A DNA stretch of 64,000 nucleotides from positions 329,419 through 393,418 of the forward strand of contig ML976728.1 in assembly GCA_010015655.1 (NCBI GenBank), given 5' to 3'. A model generated the notes under the pieces. That model was not told the DNA's origin and made no database searches. It worked only from the letters and a program-made list of their open reading frames with translations. Position 1 is the stretch's first letter, and the number at the start of each line of letters is the position of its first letter. The position numbers and the translations under genes are program-made. Shown here piece after piece: positions 11,386-23,250 of the stretch. This DNA is from Bimuria novae-zelandiae CBS 107.79 (lineage: Eukaryota; Ascomycota; Dothideomycetes; Pleosporales; Didymosphaeriaceae).

Positions 11386-12040
11386 ACGTGTTTCACTAGT
11401 CATTGTGCCACCCTAATTACTCGCGACGCATCTCTACACAACACCCATGACGCCTACTACACAACGTACCCACCAACTCGAAAAGGAAGCTAGGCTAGCT
11501 CTATTAACCTACGCAATTTAGATAAGACAGAACTCTAGCTACTAAAACGCTATAAGGCTTTATAATATTAATTAATTTACCCTACGTTAACGCATTAATA
11601 GTTACCTACTTTAGGCTATTACTAACTTCTAAAAATAAAAGCTATATCTGATAAAGTAGTAGACTCTAATAGAGTAGATCCTAGATCTTAATTAATATAA
11701 ATTTCTACCTTATATTATTAGCGTATATATAATAGCTAACTATTTACTTATTACGTGCGGCTAGATTCTTATCCTATAGTTAGTAAGTAAGAACTAAATA
11801 TTATGTTTTATTAAGACTTAGCTAGGCTTATAAACTAAGTAGACTAAAAGCTTCTATAGTTAGTATGCGTGCTATAAGGATCTTATTAAGATTTCTACCT
11901 AAAGGAGTCGCGATAGACATACGGCATACTAGATATAGACATCTATAACTTTAATAAGATAGGCTTTATAATAGGGATTACCTCTACGTCTAAAGTAGTA
12001 ACTAACTTAGACACTATAAGCAGGGCTATATATAGTGGGG
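11386..12040 (+). mobile_element. Pogo/Fot1-like transposon, 5' fragment
   Basis: After a TA at 11384-11385 the sequence begins ACGTGTTTCACTAG, an end similar in style to the pogo elements elsewhere in the window. A decayed frame starts at ATG 11447. It reads like a CENP-B-type HTH region and then IYNFNKIGFIIGITSTSKVV, matching the first catalytic block (NFDETGF) of Fot1-like transposases with the Asp changed to Asn. The element stops abruptly at about 12040, where an LTR-like sequence begins. The right terminal repeat was not found. Confidence 0.6.
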
Positions 12041-12594
12041 TGACAAAAAGAAAAACAATTATTTTTAGGTACCTTTATAAAACTTTGATAGTATAGCTAA
12101 AAGCAGGATTATAGTTAAGGGTAAAATATAGAATTGTTGGAAAAATCTAGATAATTATAGCTATTAACCTTCGCTGTACTTAGTAAGCACTAGAATAACG
12201 TATTAACTTAGTAAAATAAGGCTAAACCTTTTTAACCTGTTTAAGGCCTTATAATTTTCTTTTACAGGTAAAAAATTATTAAATTCTTATATATATACTG
12301 CTTTAGTGCTTCTCTAGTTTATATACCAAATTTGGATATAGGTTTACTCATGTGAGGACGAGCTCGGGCTCCTGCATCAAGTGAGTAGATGAGGTAGATT
12401 GGCTCTATTTCAGCTACACTAAGATGAGGAGACTGTAGGTACATAGTCTCGCAGCGCTTTTGTGCGCTTGTCGGAGGGGAACAACTATCCATCTAAGGTA
12501 ACTACGCTGGGTGCGCGAGTAGCAGCCCCAGGACGTAAGGCAGTTGCGTCCTGTACGCGAGGTCATGTGACCTGCCAGCATGTAAGGCCGTCAC
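12041..12594 (-). repeat. LTR-like sequence, minus orientation (probable 3' LTR of a truncated retroelement)
   Basis: The segment starts TGACAAAAAG and ends GGCCGTCACA, so it has TG...CA ends. The stretch from about 12340 to 12594 has normal GC unlike its surroundings. On the minus strand, the tract just outside (12595-12608) reads as a polypurine run, AGAGGGGGGTGA, as expected directly upstream of a 3' LTR. Minus strand also shows a TATATAAAC box inside it. No partner LTR was found and the left boundary is inferred. Confidence 0.45.
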
Positions 12595-13053
12595 ATCACC
12601 CCCCTCTAAGGTAGGCTTAATCCCTTAAGTCTATTATACTACTTCCTTCTTAGGTCCTTACTTTAAGCTATCTTGTTTATACCTTAATTATATTTTTATT
12701 TTTATTTTTATTTTTAAGTACTTACTAGTCTTATACGCTTATAGCTAGGCGTCGAATTATAATAGTAAATTAGGTTTTTTTAAGTAAGCTTAATAGTAAT
12801 TTTTAACTTTATAAGGCGCTCCCTTAAAGCCTTAGGCGTTATACTAAGTAGGATTAAAATTATAAGTAGTCTAAAAGGCCTTATACTATAAGTATTTATA
12901 ATATATATAGCTATTAAGAATCTTCTTTACTTACTACTTAAAAGTACTATTAACCTTAATTAGTTCTTTTTTAGATTTAATTTAGCCTAGTAAAAAGTTA
13001 ATAGTATTTTTATATAAATAGCCTACGTAAAAGCCGTTGTGTATATACATATA
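12595..13053 (-). other. AT-rich internal remnant between LTR-like sequence and G1
   Basis: RIP-type AT-rich DNA that would be the 3' internal part of the minus-oriented element whose LTR is at 12041-12594. It includes a short (TTTTTA)n run near 12690-12714. I recognise no protein motif. Confidence 0.3.
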
Positions 13054-13553
13054 TGTTACGATCACGAATCCCACAGGAACAATAGAACCAGATAATTACG
13101 CCAAGAGAGTCATTGTTGGCGAAATGACTGCGCCAGGGAAACACATAGTAGCGCGGGGCAGCCTAAATTAGCAAGCACGTGACGAAGTCCCGCATAAGAG
13201 TTAGGACTATAGTAAGTCTTAGGGACTACCTCTAGGAGAAGGATCTTAGCAGGACTATAATAGTAATTTAGATAATAGCAAAAACTAGGATAAATAGTAT
13301 ATAGTTTAATAATTTCTCTATAATTCTCCTACTCCTTATAGTTAACTTTATATACTATAAGTATATTTCTTATAATAAATTAGTAAATCTCCTAGTAAGT
13401 TATTCTATAGTTTATTATAAAATTAAATTATTTTTAAAACCTACCTTGTAGCTATCTTTAGCTTTTAATTATTAAATATCTATAAGGCGCTTCTCCCTTA
13501 ACCTATCCTCCCTTAACCTAGCCTAGGCTTAGGTACGTAGAGTCCTTGTAACA
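13054..13553 (+). repeat. G1 5' LTR
   Basis: Starts TGTTACGATCACGAATCC and ends GTCCTTGTAACA (500 bp). Its first 160 bp keep normal GC and many CA/TG dinucleotides, whereas the matching part of the 3' LTR is heavily converted to TA. Confidence 0.9.
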
Positions 13554-13759
13554 CTTTAACTACCTAAAGGTTTAAAATAACAAAAATAGCTATAGTAGCT
13601 ACTCTAGTAAGGATCCTAACAAGAAGCGCGGCTTCTAGACTTACTATAAATACTATAATAGTATTAGCTAATAAGGCTAATAAAATATAGTAGCTTAAAA
13701 AGTAGCTAGCTAAGCTAACAGCTTGTGTTCTAACTACTATAGGAAGGATATCCTTTAAG

Positions 13760-14560
13760 GTCCTTAAAATTTATAAAAGTAAAAGAGAAGGATTTAAGGC
13801 ATTCCTTATAAATATGGAACTATATTACTAATATAACAAGGATGTCTTAAGAACTAAGCAGGCTAAAATCCTAGTAATAGGCATATATATAAAGGGTAAG
13901 ATAGCTAAATAGTTATAACCCCTTACTAAGGATTATCCAGAAAACAAAGATAACATCTTAAAATATAGTAATAAAACTTAGAAGGTGTTTACGGACTAGG
14001 CATTTTTTAAAGAATAAATCTAAATTATATTTAAAAAGGTTTATGAGGAATAATAAGCCTAACGCAAAATATAAAGGTTTAAATAAATAAGATTAGCTAG
14101 TATATATATAGCTAAGTCTAAGCTAAGATTAATTAAGATAACGTCCCACTTCAGGTAGCCTACTATAATAGACTAAAAGAAAGCGTTAAGGACGAGCTTA
14201 CCTACTATAACTAGGCAAATAATCTAGAAGAACTTATAAAACTAGCTATATAAATTAATAATAGACTACACGAATAATAATTAAAAAAGCAAGAGGCAAT
14301 CGCATTTAACTTAATACTAAAAAGAGTTAGAATCTATAAAGGGACCGCGATAGAGATATTATAATAGCTAATAAAACTGAAGAATAGAAACTAAAGAAGT
14401 GGCAAAAGAACTATAAAAATAAACTCTTTAACTAAGAATAAAAAAAAGGCTTCGAGGAAAAAGCATGCTTAAGATATAAAGAGTAAAGTAACTTTTAAAG
14501 GGATTATTTGAAGAATAATAGTTAATAAAGCAAGAAAGCATAAATTATTTTAGTAGCTAT
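13760..14560 (+). pseudogene. G1 gag remnant
   Basis: A decayed frame reads as gypsy Gag around 13790-14050 (AFLINMELYY... ending in KAFFKE-like text). A zinc-knuckle remnant with its Cys and Gly codons altered follows at about 14466-14510. Stops are TAA/TAG. Boundaries are approximate. Confidence 0.65.
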
Positions 14561-16447
14561 AGCTATACTATAGGCACTAACACCTAGGCTACTAAAAATA
14601 AATAAAGATAACGTCTTTAATATAGAACTCGAAGTTTTAGAAATACTAGAAGAAATAGAATAAAGGATAGTATATAAGTATAAGGTCTTTCTCTAACTAG
14701 TAAATGGAAACTACTAGGTATATAATAGTTAAATGCATACACCTAAGGACTACACGCAAAAAATTAAGCCTAAAGGGCTAAAGGCTACTTTAACCTATAA
14801 AATTACTACTATGTACTAAGTAAATACGCTAGTACTAAGATAGTAGATTAGAATTTAAGAATAATATAAGCAGGTAGCCTAGTTCCTTTTTCATAAAGAG
14901 GATTGCTGACTACACGAGATAAAGAGGGTACTAGTAGTAATATTGCTAAATGACCTTAACAATAGGTTTCTTAATAATTATAAATTAATAATAACTTGCT
15001 ATAAATATTTCCTTAATAAATAGTTATAATACTATAAAAAATTAAGATAGTAGAAGTGCTTTAATAATAAATGCTAAATGCGCAAAGCACATAAAGAAGC
15101 TATAGGCTAGTACCCTAAAGGCATAAATGCGAGATTAGCGTTAACTATAAAAAATAATAGATAAAGGGCACGAGTCCCGAACACCTATAATAAATTAGAT
15201 AGCTAGACTATAATAAGGATTGCCTAGCATACCTATATTAAAAAGAATAAATAGTAGTACTAGAAATAATACTATTATATAGTGATCTAAAATCCTAGGA
15301 ATGTCTAGTTACAGGATATAAAAGACACGGAGAACTCTAAAAGGAAGAAGAGGTCTAGCGAATTAAGGATACTAAGAATACCTATAAATTACTTTATTAA
15401 AAGTAATAGAAGAAAACTAAAACTAATCTAAAAAAAAAAAAAAGTTATATGAAATTAGGTTAAGAAGATAAAGGCTTCCTAGAACGCTACTAAGCAAGCT
15501 AATAATAAGTTAGAAAACTAGAGCACCACTAGATAAAAGACTTTACTAGTAAAGGCGTAACTATAAAGGTAAAAAGGGTAAAAATAGGCACAAGTAACCT
15601 ATAACTAACTAAAAAAGTTATTATTAGTAGTTACTAAGTAATAGCGCTAATAGACCCTAGAGCGACTAGATGTTTAATATCTCTAAAAATAGTAGAAAAA
15701 TATAACCTGCTACACTAAAATAAAGAAACACTAGTATAGGTAAAAATAGCAAATAGGACAATATCCTAAGAATATAGTAAAGGCTAGTTACTCCTTAAAA
15801 TAATACTATTACTTATTAGCCCAGATAACTACTAAAGCTAATATAACTTTACGATAATAGATTTCGAAAGTATTAAAGTAATTATTAGCTATAATTAGCT
15901 TTTAAAGTATAACCTTGTTATTAATTAGTAAAAGAAGATACTACTTAGCTAAGGACCTACGCTAAAGGTTACTAAAGTATATAAATTATAAAAAATATAA
16001 CTATTAACCTTAAATGCCCTAATAAGGCGAGTTAAAAGACATGCTAAACAATTTTTAGCTACTAAGATTATAAAAGTTATAGAAGAAAATCTAGGCTAAG
16101 TAAGGCTAATTAAAGTATAATACTTAGGCCTAAGAGAAGAGACAAAAGCTGCTAAAATTTTACTAAAATATTAAAAATATACAGAACTCCTTAAAGTAAT
16201 TAAAGAAGAAGAACTACAAAAATACTAAAAATAAAATTATAAGATAGTCCTAGTAGAGGGCACGAAACTACGCCTAGAATAACTATAACTAATATCTATA
16301 AACTAAGAAAAAGAAGTATAGGATTACTTAAAAAAGAATCTAACGAAATAGTATATCTAAGAAAGTTAAAGCCCGGCAACTTTTCCTATACTTTAAGTAC
16401 CTAAGAAGAATGGCAAGCTGGAACTTTATATAAATTATAAATAGCTA

Positions 16448-18265
16448 ACGTGGTTCACCACCGAGCGGGCCAACCCCACCGAGCGGGCCAACTTTGCTAA
16501 ATGCAGCCCACCTCTAGCTTATACCATAATGCCATCACAACATAACGCGCAATAACCTTATACTAAAAGCGCACTATAGCTTGCTATCTAACCTATAATT
16601 AAAGATCGCGATAAAAGCGAAAGACGCGTTATTATAGCCTTTAGCATGCCTTAAATAATAGTATAATAACAATGCTAAGAAGCCCTCTCTTAACGCGATC
16701 GCGAGCCCAACTTAAAGAAACTAACTAAGCTAGAGGAGGAGGCTCTAGTCCAACGTATACTTAAGCTTAACTAGCGAGGAATAGGTGCAACAAGGGATAT
16801 AGTCTAAGATATAGCTAATAATCTACTTACTGAGCGCGATAGATAGCCTATTAGCAAGCACTAGATAGACAGGCTTAAGACGCGTACGCCAGAAATTAAG
16901 CTTTAAAAAAGCTATCTATATAATTATTAGTAAGCCCTAAACGAAGATCTACGTATTATAACGCCCTAGTTTAAGCTAGTTACTAATACTAAGGCTAAGT
17001 ACGGTATCGCTAATAACGACACGTACAACTTTAATAAGACAGGCTTTATAATAGGGGTAATACAGGGTTAGATGGTCTTTACAGGCTCTAAGAAGCGAAG
17101 CAACCTAAAGAAGATTTAACCTAGTAACTATAGGTAGGTTACTAATATTTAGGGTGTTAGCGCTAAAGGCTAGGCTCTACCACCCTTTCTTATCTTCCCT
17201 AGCAAGATTCTAATCACGTCCTAGTTCTATAATCTACCCCAAGACTAAGTTATTAAAGTTAGTCCTAATAGCTAGACGTTAAAAAAGCTTAGCCTTGCCT
17301 AGCTAAAGAACTTTAATACCTATACTAAGGCGCGTAGTTTGGGTGCACACTGGCTACTAATTATAGATAGCCACGAGAGCCACTGCTTACACGAATTCCA
17401 CAAATACTATAAGGAACAGAAGATTATTATTCTTTATATGCCTCCACACTCATCAAACCTCTTGCAGCCACTTAATATAGGTTGTTTTTCGCCTTTAAAG
17501 CGGGCGTACAGTAATAAGATTAGTAGCTTAGCACGGTACGGCACTAAGCAGATTAAGAAGGAAGCCTTTCTACTAGCCTTTAAAGTAGCTTTTAAGAAAA
17601 TAATAATAAAGGCAAACATCTGCGCAGGCTTTAGAGGCAGTGTTATTAAAACTTAATATAGTTCTTTGTACGCTAACTCTACCTAACGTAGAGGACACCT
17701 TATAGGAATTAAAAACACCAAGCAACCTCCGCGAGATAGAGGCTTAGTTAACGCTAGTTCGTGAGCGTGTATAAAAGTATAGAGATTCACTAGTTTCTCC
17801 GCTTCTTAAAGCTGTTAAGTAGCTTAACAAAGGTATTGCATTAATAGGGCACGAAATAGTGTTAATACGACAGGAAATAGCAGGGCTTTATAAGGTAATA
17901 GAGATAGTAATAAAGATAAAAAGTTAAAAGAGGAAGTATATTTAGGTAGCTAAAACACTTATAGTAGGAGAGGTAGTTAATTTAATGGCTAAAAAGGATA
18001 GTAGTGGGCAAAAGGAGGGTGAAGAATCTGCAAAGAGGGTGCGTGGGCAGAGGCGCTGCGGACGTTGCGGCGAAGCTGGCCACAACGCTCGCACCTGCGC
18101 AGTAGAAATTATAGATACATCTAATAGCGATAAGTCTGAATAGTATTTCTATGTTCTGCGAATTATAGTAAATTATAGTGGTGTTGTAGGAGGCGCTTCG
18201 CAATAGACTGACTTTTAAAAAATGGCCCGCTCGGTGGGGTTGGCCCGCTCGGTGGTGAACCACGT
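16448..18265 (+). mobile_element. Pogo/Fot1-like transposon family I, copy 1 (1818 bp)
   Basis: Inverted ends of about 43 bp begin ACGTGGTTCACCACCGAGCG. Each end contains the unit CACCGAGCGGGCCAA twice, so the terminal repeat has an internal direct repeat. TA duplications flank it (16446-16447 and 18266-18267). It splits the G1 pol gene between protease and RT. A near-identical copy is at 58949-60795; this copy is 29 bp shorter. Confidence 0.95.
16529..18141 (+). pseudogene. Pogo/Fot1-like transposase, family I copy 1, RIP-inactivated
   Basis: The order is a CENP-B-type HTH region (KLEEEALVQRILKLN...), the DDE core and a C-terminal CCHC zinc knuckle. The first catalytic block reads TYNFNKTGFIIGVIQG: the Asp is now Asn. 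The second, HWLLIIDSHESHCLHEFH, keeps its Asp, and PPHSSNLLQPLNIGCFSPLK is the region of the third acidic residue (Asp changed to Asn). The zinc knuckle CGRCGEAGHNARTC (18059-18100) is intact. A 29-bp deletion after ICAGFRG shifts the frame. Many TAA/TAG stops are present. Confidence 0.88.
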
Positions 18266-20411
18266 TAAATAAAGCTATAATTAAGAATTAGTACCCGCTA
18301 TTCTTAATTACGGAGCTAATAAATAGACTCCAGGAGCTAAATAGTTTACAAAATTTAATATATATAATAGATATTACTATATATAAATAGCTAAAGGACA
18401 CGACTAGAAAACCGCGTTTAGGACCTAATATAGCCTATATAAGTACTAATTAATACCCTTTAGACTAATAAACGCGCCTGCGACATTTTAGACGCTAATT
18501 AATAAAGTACTACACGAACACCTAAAAATATTCTATATAGCTTATCTTAACAACGAACTTATTTACTCTACTAGGACACTTAAGGAGCACATAGAACACG
18601 TCAAGAAAGTATTTCTAAAAATAAAAATGTATTAATTACTTCTTTATCTAGAAAAATGTAAATTCCACGTTATAAAAATAGAATACCTATGATTTATTAT
18701 CTTACAGGAAGGTGTAGCTATAGACCTTAAAAAGATTACTATTATACAAGAATAGTTAGAACCTAAGTTAGTAAAAGATATTTAGTCCTTCTTAGGGTTT
18801 ACTAACTTCTATTAGAAGTTTATTAAGAACTACTCTAAGACCACAGTACTAATAACAAAACTTATAAAGAAAATAAGTAAATATGTTTTACGAAAGAAGC
18901 TAGAGAAGCTTTTTTTATAAGCACTACTATTATAGATACACGATTTAAGAAGACCTATAAAAATAGAAATAGACGTATTAGATTACGTACTAAGATCGAT
19001 ACTCTTATAATAGTGCGAAGATAAGAAACAGAGACTAGTATTCTTCTATTTAAGAAAGTTTTTAGGATTAGCACTTAACTATAATGTTTATAATAAAGAA
19101 CTACTCGGGAGAGTAAACGCCTTTAAATAAGAAGAAGCTTAACTTACTAAAACACGCTTTAAAATAGAGATATAAATAGACTACTAAAACTTTACTAGCT
19201 TTATAATAACTAAGAAGCTTAACTAAAGACAAGTATAATAGGCTAAATTCTTAGCAAACTTTAATTTTATAGTATATTATTAACTAGGAACGCTTAATAG
19301 CACAGTAGACGACTTACGTAAAAGATTAGATCTTACTAAGAATAAACTAGAGCTATATAATATAGTATTACAGGCAAGAAATAATAGAAATATTAAATAT
19401 AATTAATTAATAATTAAGGTCTGCGCTACTAATCTATATTATATAAGGCTAGAGGTGTACGACTTTTAGGACTATGGTTAACTTATAACAAAATAACGTA
19501 AAGAATACGACTTGCTCTAGAACGGGATTAACAAAACACGACAAGATTACAGAAACAGACTTATCGTAAGACCAGGGTATAAAGAAACCCTAACCCAAAA
19601 GCTACACAAACTTAGAGAATAAGAATACCTAAATATTAAAAAAATAACGCGCTAAATTGCGAATAAATATACTATTCCTAAACTTAAGTAAATAGTAATT
19701 AAGTTTATAAGTAACTATTTAGCATGCTATAAAAATAAGTTAAGGAAACATAAGCCTTATAGACTATTATAACTGCTATAAGTAGCTAAATAACTATAGT
19801 GAAATATAATAATAGACTTTATAGTAAAGCTCCTAAGATCGCTATAGCCAGAAATAAAATCAATATACGACACTATTATAGTAATAGTAGACTACTTTAC
19901 TAAAATAGCTAAGTGCAGACCTATAAAAGAATTTGTAACAGTAAAAGAACTAGCCTACGAAGTAGACAACGTAGTGTTTATAAAATATAAACTACTAAAA
20001 GAATTTATTATAGATAGGGACAAGCTTTTTACGTTAAAATACTTGAATATATTTATAAGCAGCCCTAGGCGTTAATAAGAAGCTTTTAACAAGTTTTTAT
20101 CTCTAGACTAATAGATAAATAAAACGTACGAATTAGACCTTAGAATAGTACCCATAATTCTACGTTAATAAATAGTAAGATAATTAGGTAGAATTACTAC
20201 TAATAGCCTAGCTAGCATATAATAGCATAAGGTTAAGAACAACGTGGTATTCCCTATACTACGCTAATTACGAATATAAGCTAGTTACTTATTAAGATCC
20301 GCGAGATATGGAAAGTATTATTATAAAAGTCTAAAATAGGGCTTATAAGATAAAGGAACTTTATAAAGCCCTAAGAGAATAAATTACTTAAAAAGCTCTT
20401 ATAGCATCTAG

Positions 20412-20857
20412 TATTATATGGTACTCTCGCTCGGCCCGATCCGGGTTAGGGCAGTAAGGTAATAAGGTACCTTACAGATTATTTAGTAGTATAGGTTAAT
20501 GCGACACTTAGCGCGCGGCTTAATAATCTAATTTTATAGTAAATAAAATAACTATTAATCTGTATAGGAGAACGTACTCGCACAGAAGATATGTAAGTTA
20601 ACTATAAAGAGCGTAGAAAGGAAACTCGTCCTGTATTTATATCCTCCTTGTCCTATAGAATCCCACGGTATCCCATATCTTAGTTTCATGGGATTTCATG
20701 GGATATCTTAGGACGTCACGTGACCGTGGTCATGTGGTCCCTTAATGTCCCATAGTCTTGGCGTCTGAGACAGCCTGAGATATTACGTAATCCCTAGGTG
20801 GGGCCCGAGTGTCGTCATAAGGCCCGTCGTCCCACCGTTGACTTCTGGACCGTAACA
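20412..20857. repeat. Solo LTR inside G1 pol
   Basis: A 446-bp sequence of higher GC than its surroundings begins TATTATATGG (a RIP-altered TG start) and ends GACCGTAACA. Identical TCTAG pentamers flank it (20407-20411 and 20858-20862). The G1 pol frame resumes directly after it, between integrase and chromodomain. This fits a retroelement insertion reduced to one LTR by recombination. Confidence 0.85.
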
Positions 20858-21330
20858 TCTAGAAACGCAAAAAAAAAATAAAGGATTAAGGGAATAACCC
20901 TTAAAAGGGGGATAAAGTTTTCTTATTATAAAAAAATCTAAGAATAAAATAACTTAGTAGAAAACTAGATTACCTCTAAGTAGGCCCTTTTAAGATACAG
21001 GAAACTAAGGGGCTAGTTATAATAAATTACTTTTATTACTAGGCATAAAGATATATCCTATATTTTATAAATTACTTTTACAACTAGAACTACTAAATAC
21101 TCTAGTTAAGACCTAGTTAAACTTAAAAGATAATAAGTATAAGGTTAAGAAAATTAGGAACTAAAAAGGATTTAAAATTAGCCTAAATATTTAGTAAAAT
21201 AGAAAGGATACCTAGAATAATATAATACTTAAAAACTAAAGGATAATCTTACAAACTATAAAAAATTAGTAATAAAGTACTACTAATAATATCCTTAGAC
21301 AGGAAATTAGCGAGAAAGGAAAAGATATTT

Positions 21331-21547
21331 AAAAATAAAAATAAAAATAAAAATAAAAATAAAAATAAAAATAAAAANNNNNNNNNNNNNNNNNNNNNNN
21401 NNNNNNNNNNNNNNNNNNNNNNNNNNNNNNNNNNNNNNNNNNNNNNNNNNNNAAAAATAAAAATAAAAATAAAAATAAAAATAAAAATAAAAATAAAAAT
21501 AAAAATAAAAATAAAAATAAAAATAAAAATAAAAATAAAAATAAAAA
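21331..21547 (+). repeat. (AAAAAT)n microsatellite with assembly gap
   Basis: Perfect hexamer repeat immediately after the end of the G1 pol frame. It is interrupted by 75 unknown bases (21378-21452), so its true length is unknown. Confidence 0.98.
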
Positions 21548-21578
21548 CAAAATTAAAATTAAATATAAAAGAATTAGC

Positions 21579-22120
21579 TTATAACTAGCTTAATTTAGCT
21601 TTTAGTAGTGCGAGTTGCGATAGTTTGCAAGTATTAGTAGTAGCTATACCTTTTAGGTCCTCATTCTCTCTCTGCTTTTCCAGAAGCTCTATTGCATTAG
21701 CAACACGGAGGTTATTTTAAGCATAACTATGCTCTTTCTCTTTAACTTTAGTAAGTTTATAATAGAGACAAGTAATCGTAGATACTAAGTAAGTAAACTT
21801 CTTAGTAGTTAGTACTTAATACTCCTTAGCTATAAGTAACTTTAAATACTTATTACGCTTCTCTTTCTAAACACGCTCCTAATCTTTTTTAGGAACCTAT
21901 AGACTACACGGAGTATAAATAGAAATATAACTAGTATACTCCTTAGAAGTAGTATTTATAAAGTAATATAGCTTTATCTTCTAACAGCGCTTATAACTAT
22001 ACACTATTTTAAGGCCCTAAGATTCCACCTTATCCGCACGGGCGCGACAGGTGGCGATAGGTAAGTAAAGAGCTTTTAGTATAGTTAGTAAGGCGAGGGA
22101 AATCTAGAAGAGGCTATAAC
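21579..22120 (-). pseudogene. G1 antisense accessory ORF (main part; 5' end at 29647-29679)
   Basis: On the strand opposite to G1, between pol and the 3' LTR, one continuous frame starts at ATG 29679, runs to 29647 and resumes from 22115 once G2 and its duplicated ATAAC are removed. It continues to a TAA at 21579-21581, about 190 codons. I followed it codon by codon: no frameshift, and every internal stop is TAA or TAG, as expected from RIP of CAA, CAG or TGG. The product has Cys-containing stretches (ATCRARADKVES, YSYKRC) and a charged, probably coiled-coil end, AIELLEKQRENEDLKGIA. The function is unknown. Confidence 0.7.
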
Positions 22121-22361
22121 TGTAAGGGACTTTTAGGCCCGGGGGACCTGAGATGCCAGAAGAATACAGATAAATTCGATAAGGAGTTTAAGTAGCTTCT
22201 CCCTACGCTATATATATAGCTTCTAAGTAGAGAGGACTAACTCTAGAGGGGCTAGGTCTATTTCCTAACATTCTAGAGGTATCCTAGTGGCTCTTAAAGT
22301 TGCTTAAGGCTTAGGTCACGAGGTTTCTTAGCTAAGTGCTTTAGAGACCTAGACTCTAATA
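22121..22361 (-). repeat. G2 3' LTR
   Basis: Plus-strand text starts TGTAAGGGACTTTTAGGC and ends GACTCTAATA; the terminal CA has become TA by RIP. It pairs with 29406-29646. Confidence 0.93.
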
Positions 22362-22399
22362 TAGCTCCCTCCCCCTCTAATCGTGTAGCAAAAGAATAG

Positions 22400-23250
22400 A
22401 AAAATTTCCTAATCTAAATTTATTAAACTTATAAGGTTTGCTATATTCTAAATATTAGGCTAAAAATTACTATTTTATAAGGACTATTTCTTTTTACTAT
22501 TTACCCTAGCGTAATAGTAACCGCGGTCCCTTAGGTAGTAAGTTATACCTACCCTTTTAGTTACGTGCCTATTTATGCTCCCTATTAGCGTAAATTTTAT
22601 AATAAAAGCCTACTTATAGTGTTTTAAGTCCCTTATTTTATACTTTTACTCTTAAGCCTAGTCTTATAAGCGTCTTACCTAGCTTTTTAACATCTTTACT
22701 CTACGATTAATTATTATGCCTCACTTTAAAATCTTAACTACGCTATAAAAGTCCCGCCTTAATTTATAGTCTAGTAAACGTACTAGTAGCACTACTCTTA
22801 GTAGCTTATCTTATAAAAAAAATAAAATTTTTCTTCTTTGCTAGCCTCGCGCGTGTCCTTAAAACATCCCTAAAGCTTTAGACTATAAATAGTTACTACT
22901 AGGTAAATTTCTTAGTTTTATTTTTAAGTTTCTAGCTAATTTTCTTAGGCTATTAATAGTCTTAAGATCGATTCCTTACTAGAAAATAAAGCTTTTACTA
23001 AGAAGGTTATTTACTACATGTAGCGATTAGCTTCTATATATATAGTTTACCTAAGTAAGGGAGTTAACTATATTTCTTTTAGTAGTAGGCGTGGTACCTT
23101 TTATATTAAATACGCAAAAAATAGTGCTTACTATACTAAACTTATAAGTTTTATTTTTTAAGCTATATATTCCGTACTTAACGCGTTAATAGGTCTAACG
23201 CTTTATAATTAAGAAGGAGTTTTTTGCTTAAATTATCTTTACCTAGCTAA
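22400..23250 (-). pseudogene. G2 region between pol and 3' LTR with candidate accessory frame
   Basis: A minus-strand frame through about 22860-22480 reads as a basic, probably helical protein (LLRVVLLVRLLDYKLRRDF, RRVKMLKS, YYLRDRG) with only TAA/TAG stops. It is downstream of the pol domains I can place, so it may be an accessory gene or the pol tail. I do not recognise a family, and a second frame is also fairly open upstream, so the limits are uncertain. Confidence 0.35.

Larger units (their letters stand above)
15600..21330 (+). pseudogene. G1 pol remnant: protease, RT, RNase H, integrase, chromodomain
   Basis: Read on the plus strand around the insertions. An aspartic protease core is visible at about 15640-15700 (IALIDPGATRC, from the DSGA type). 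RT follows across the pogo insertion, with INAPATF and AYLNNELIYS (18470-18560), the latter being the YxDD box with Asp changed to Asn. The RT-RNase H linker SFLGFTNFY is near 18790. Integrase is at about 19560-20400 with IIDFIVKLLRSLQPEIKS. After the solo LTR the frame resumes (GDKVFLL) and ends in a chromodomain-like YLVKW-type block near 21200-21280. Internal stops are nearly all TAA/TAG. The gene is dead. Confidence 0.8.

Noticed and set aside
17982..18263. Minus-strand 93-codon frame beginning MVHHRAGQPHRAG (repeated at 60512-60793)
   Set aside because: It starts inside the pogo terminal inverted repeat and is antisense to the zinc-knuckle end of the transposase. It is open only because both strands share that end.
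21329..21550. Minus-strand frame of alternating Phe, Leu and Tyr
   Set aside because: Translation of the (AAAAAT)n microsatellite and assembly gap, not a gene.
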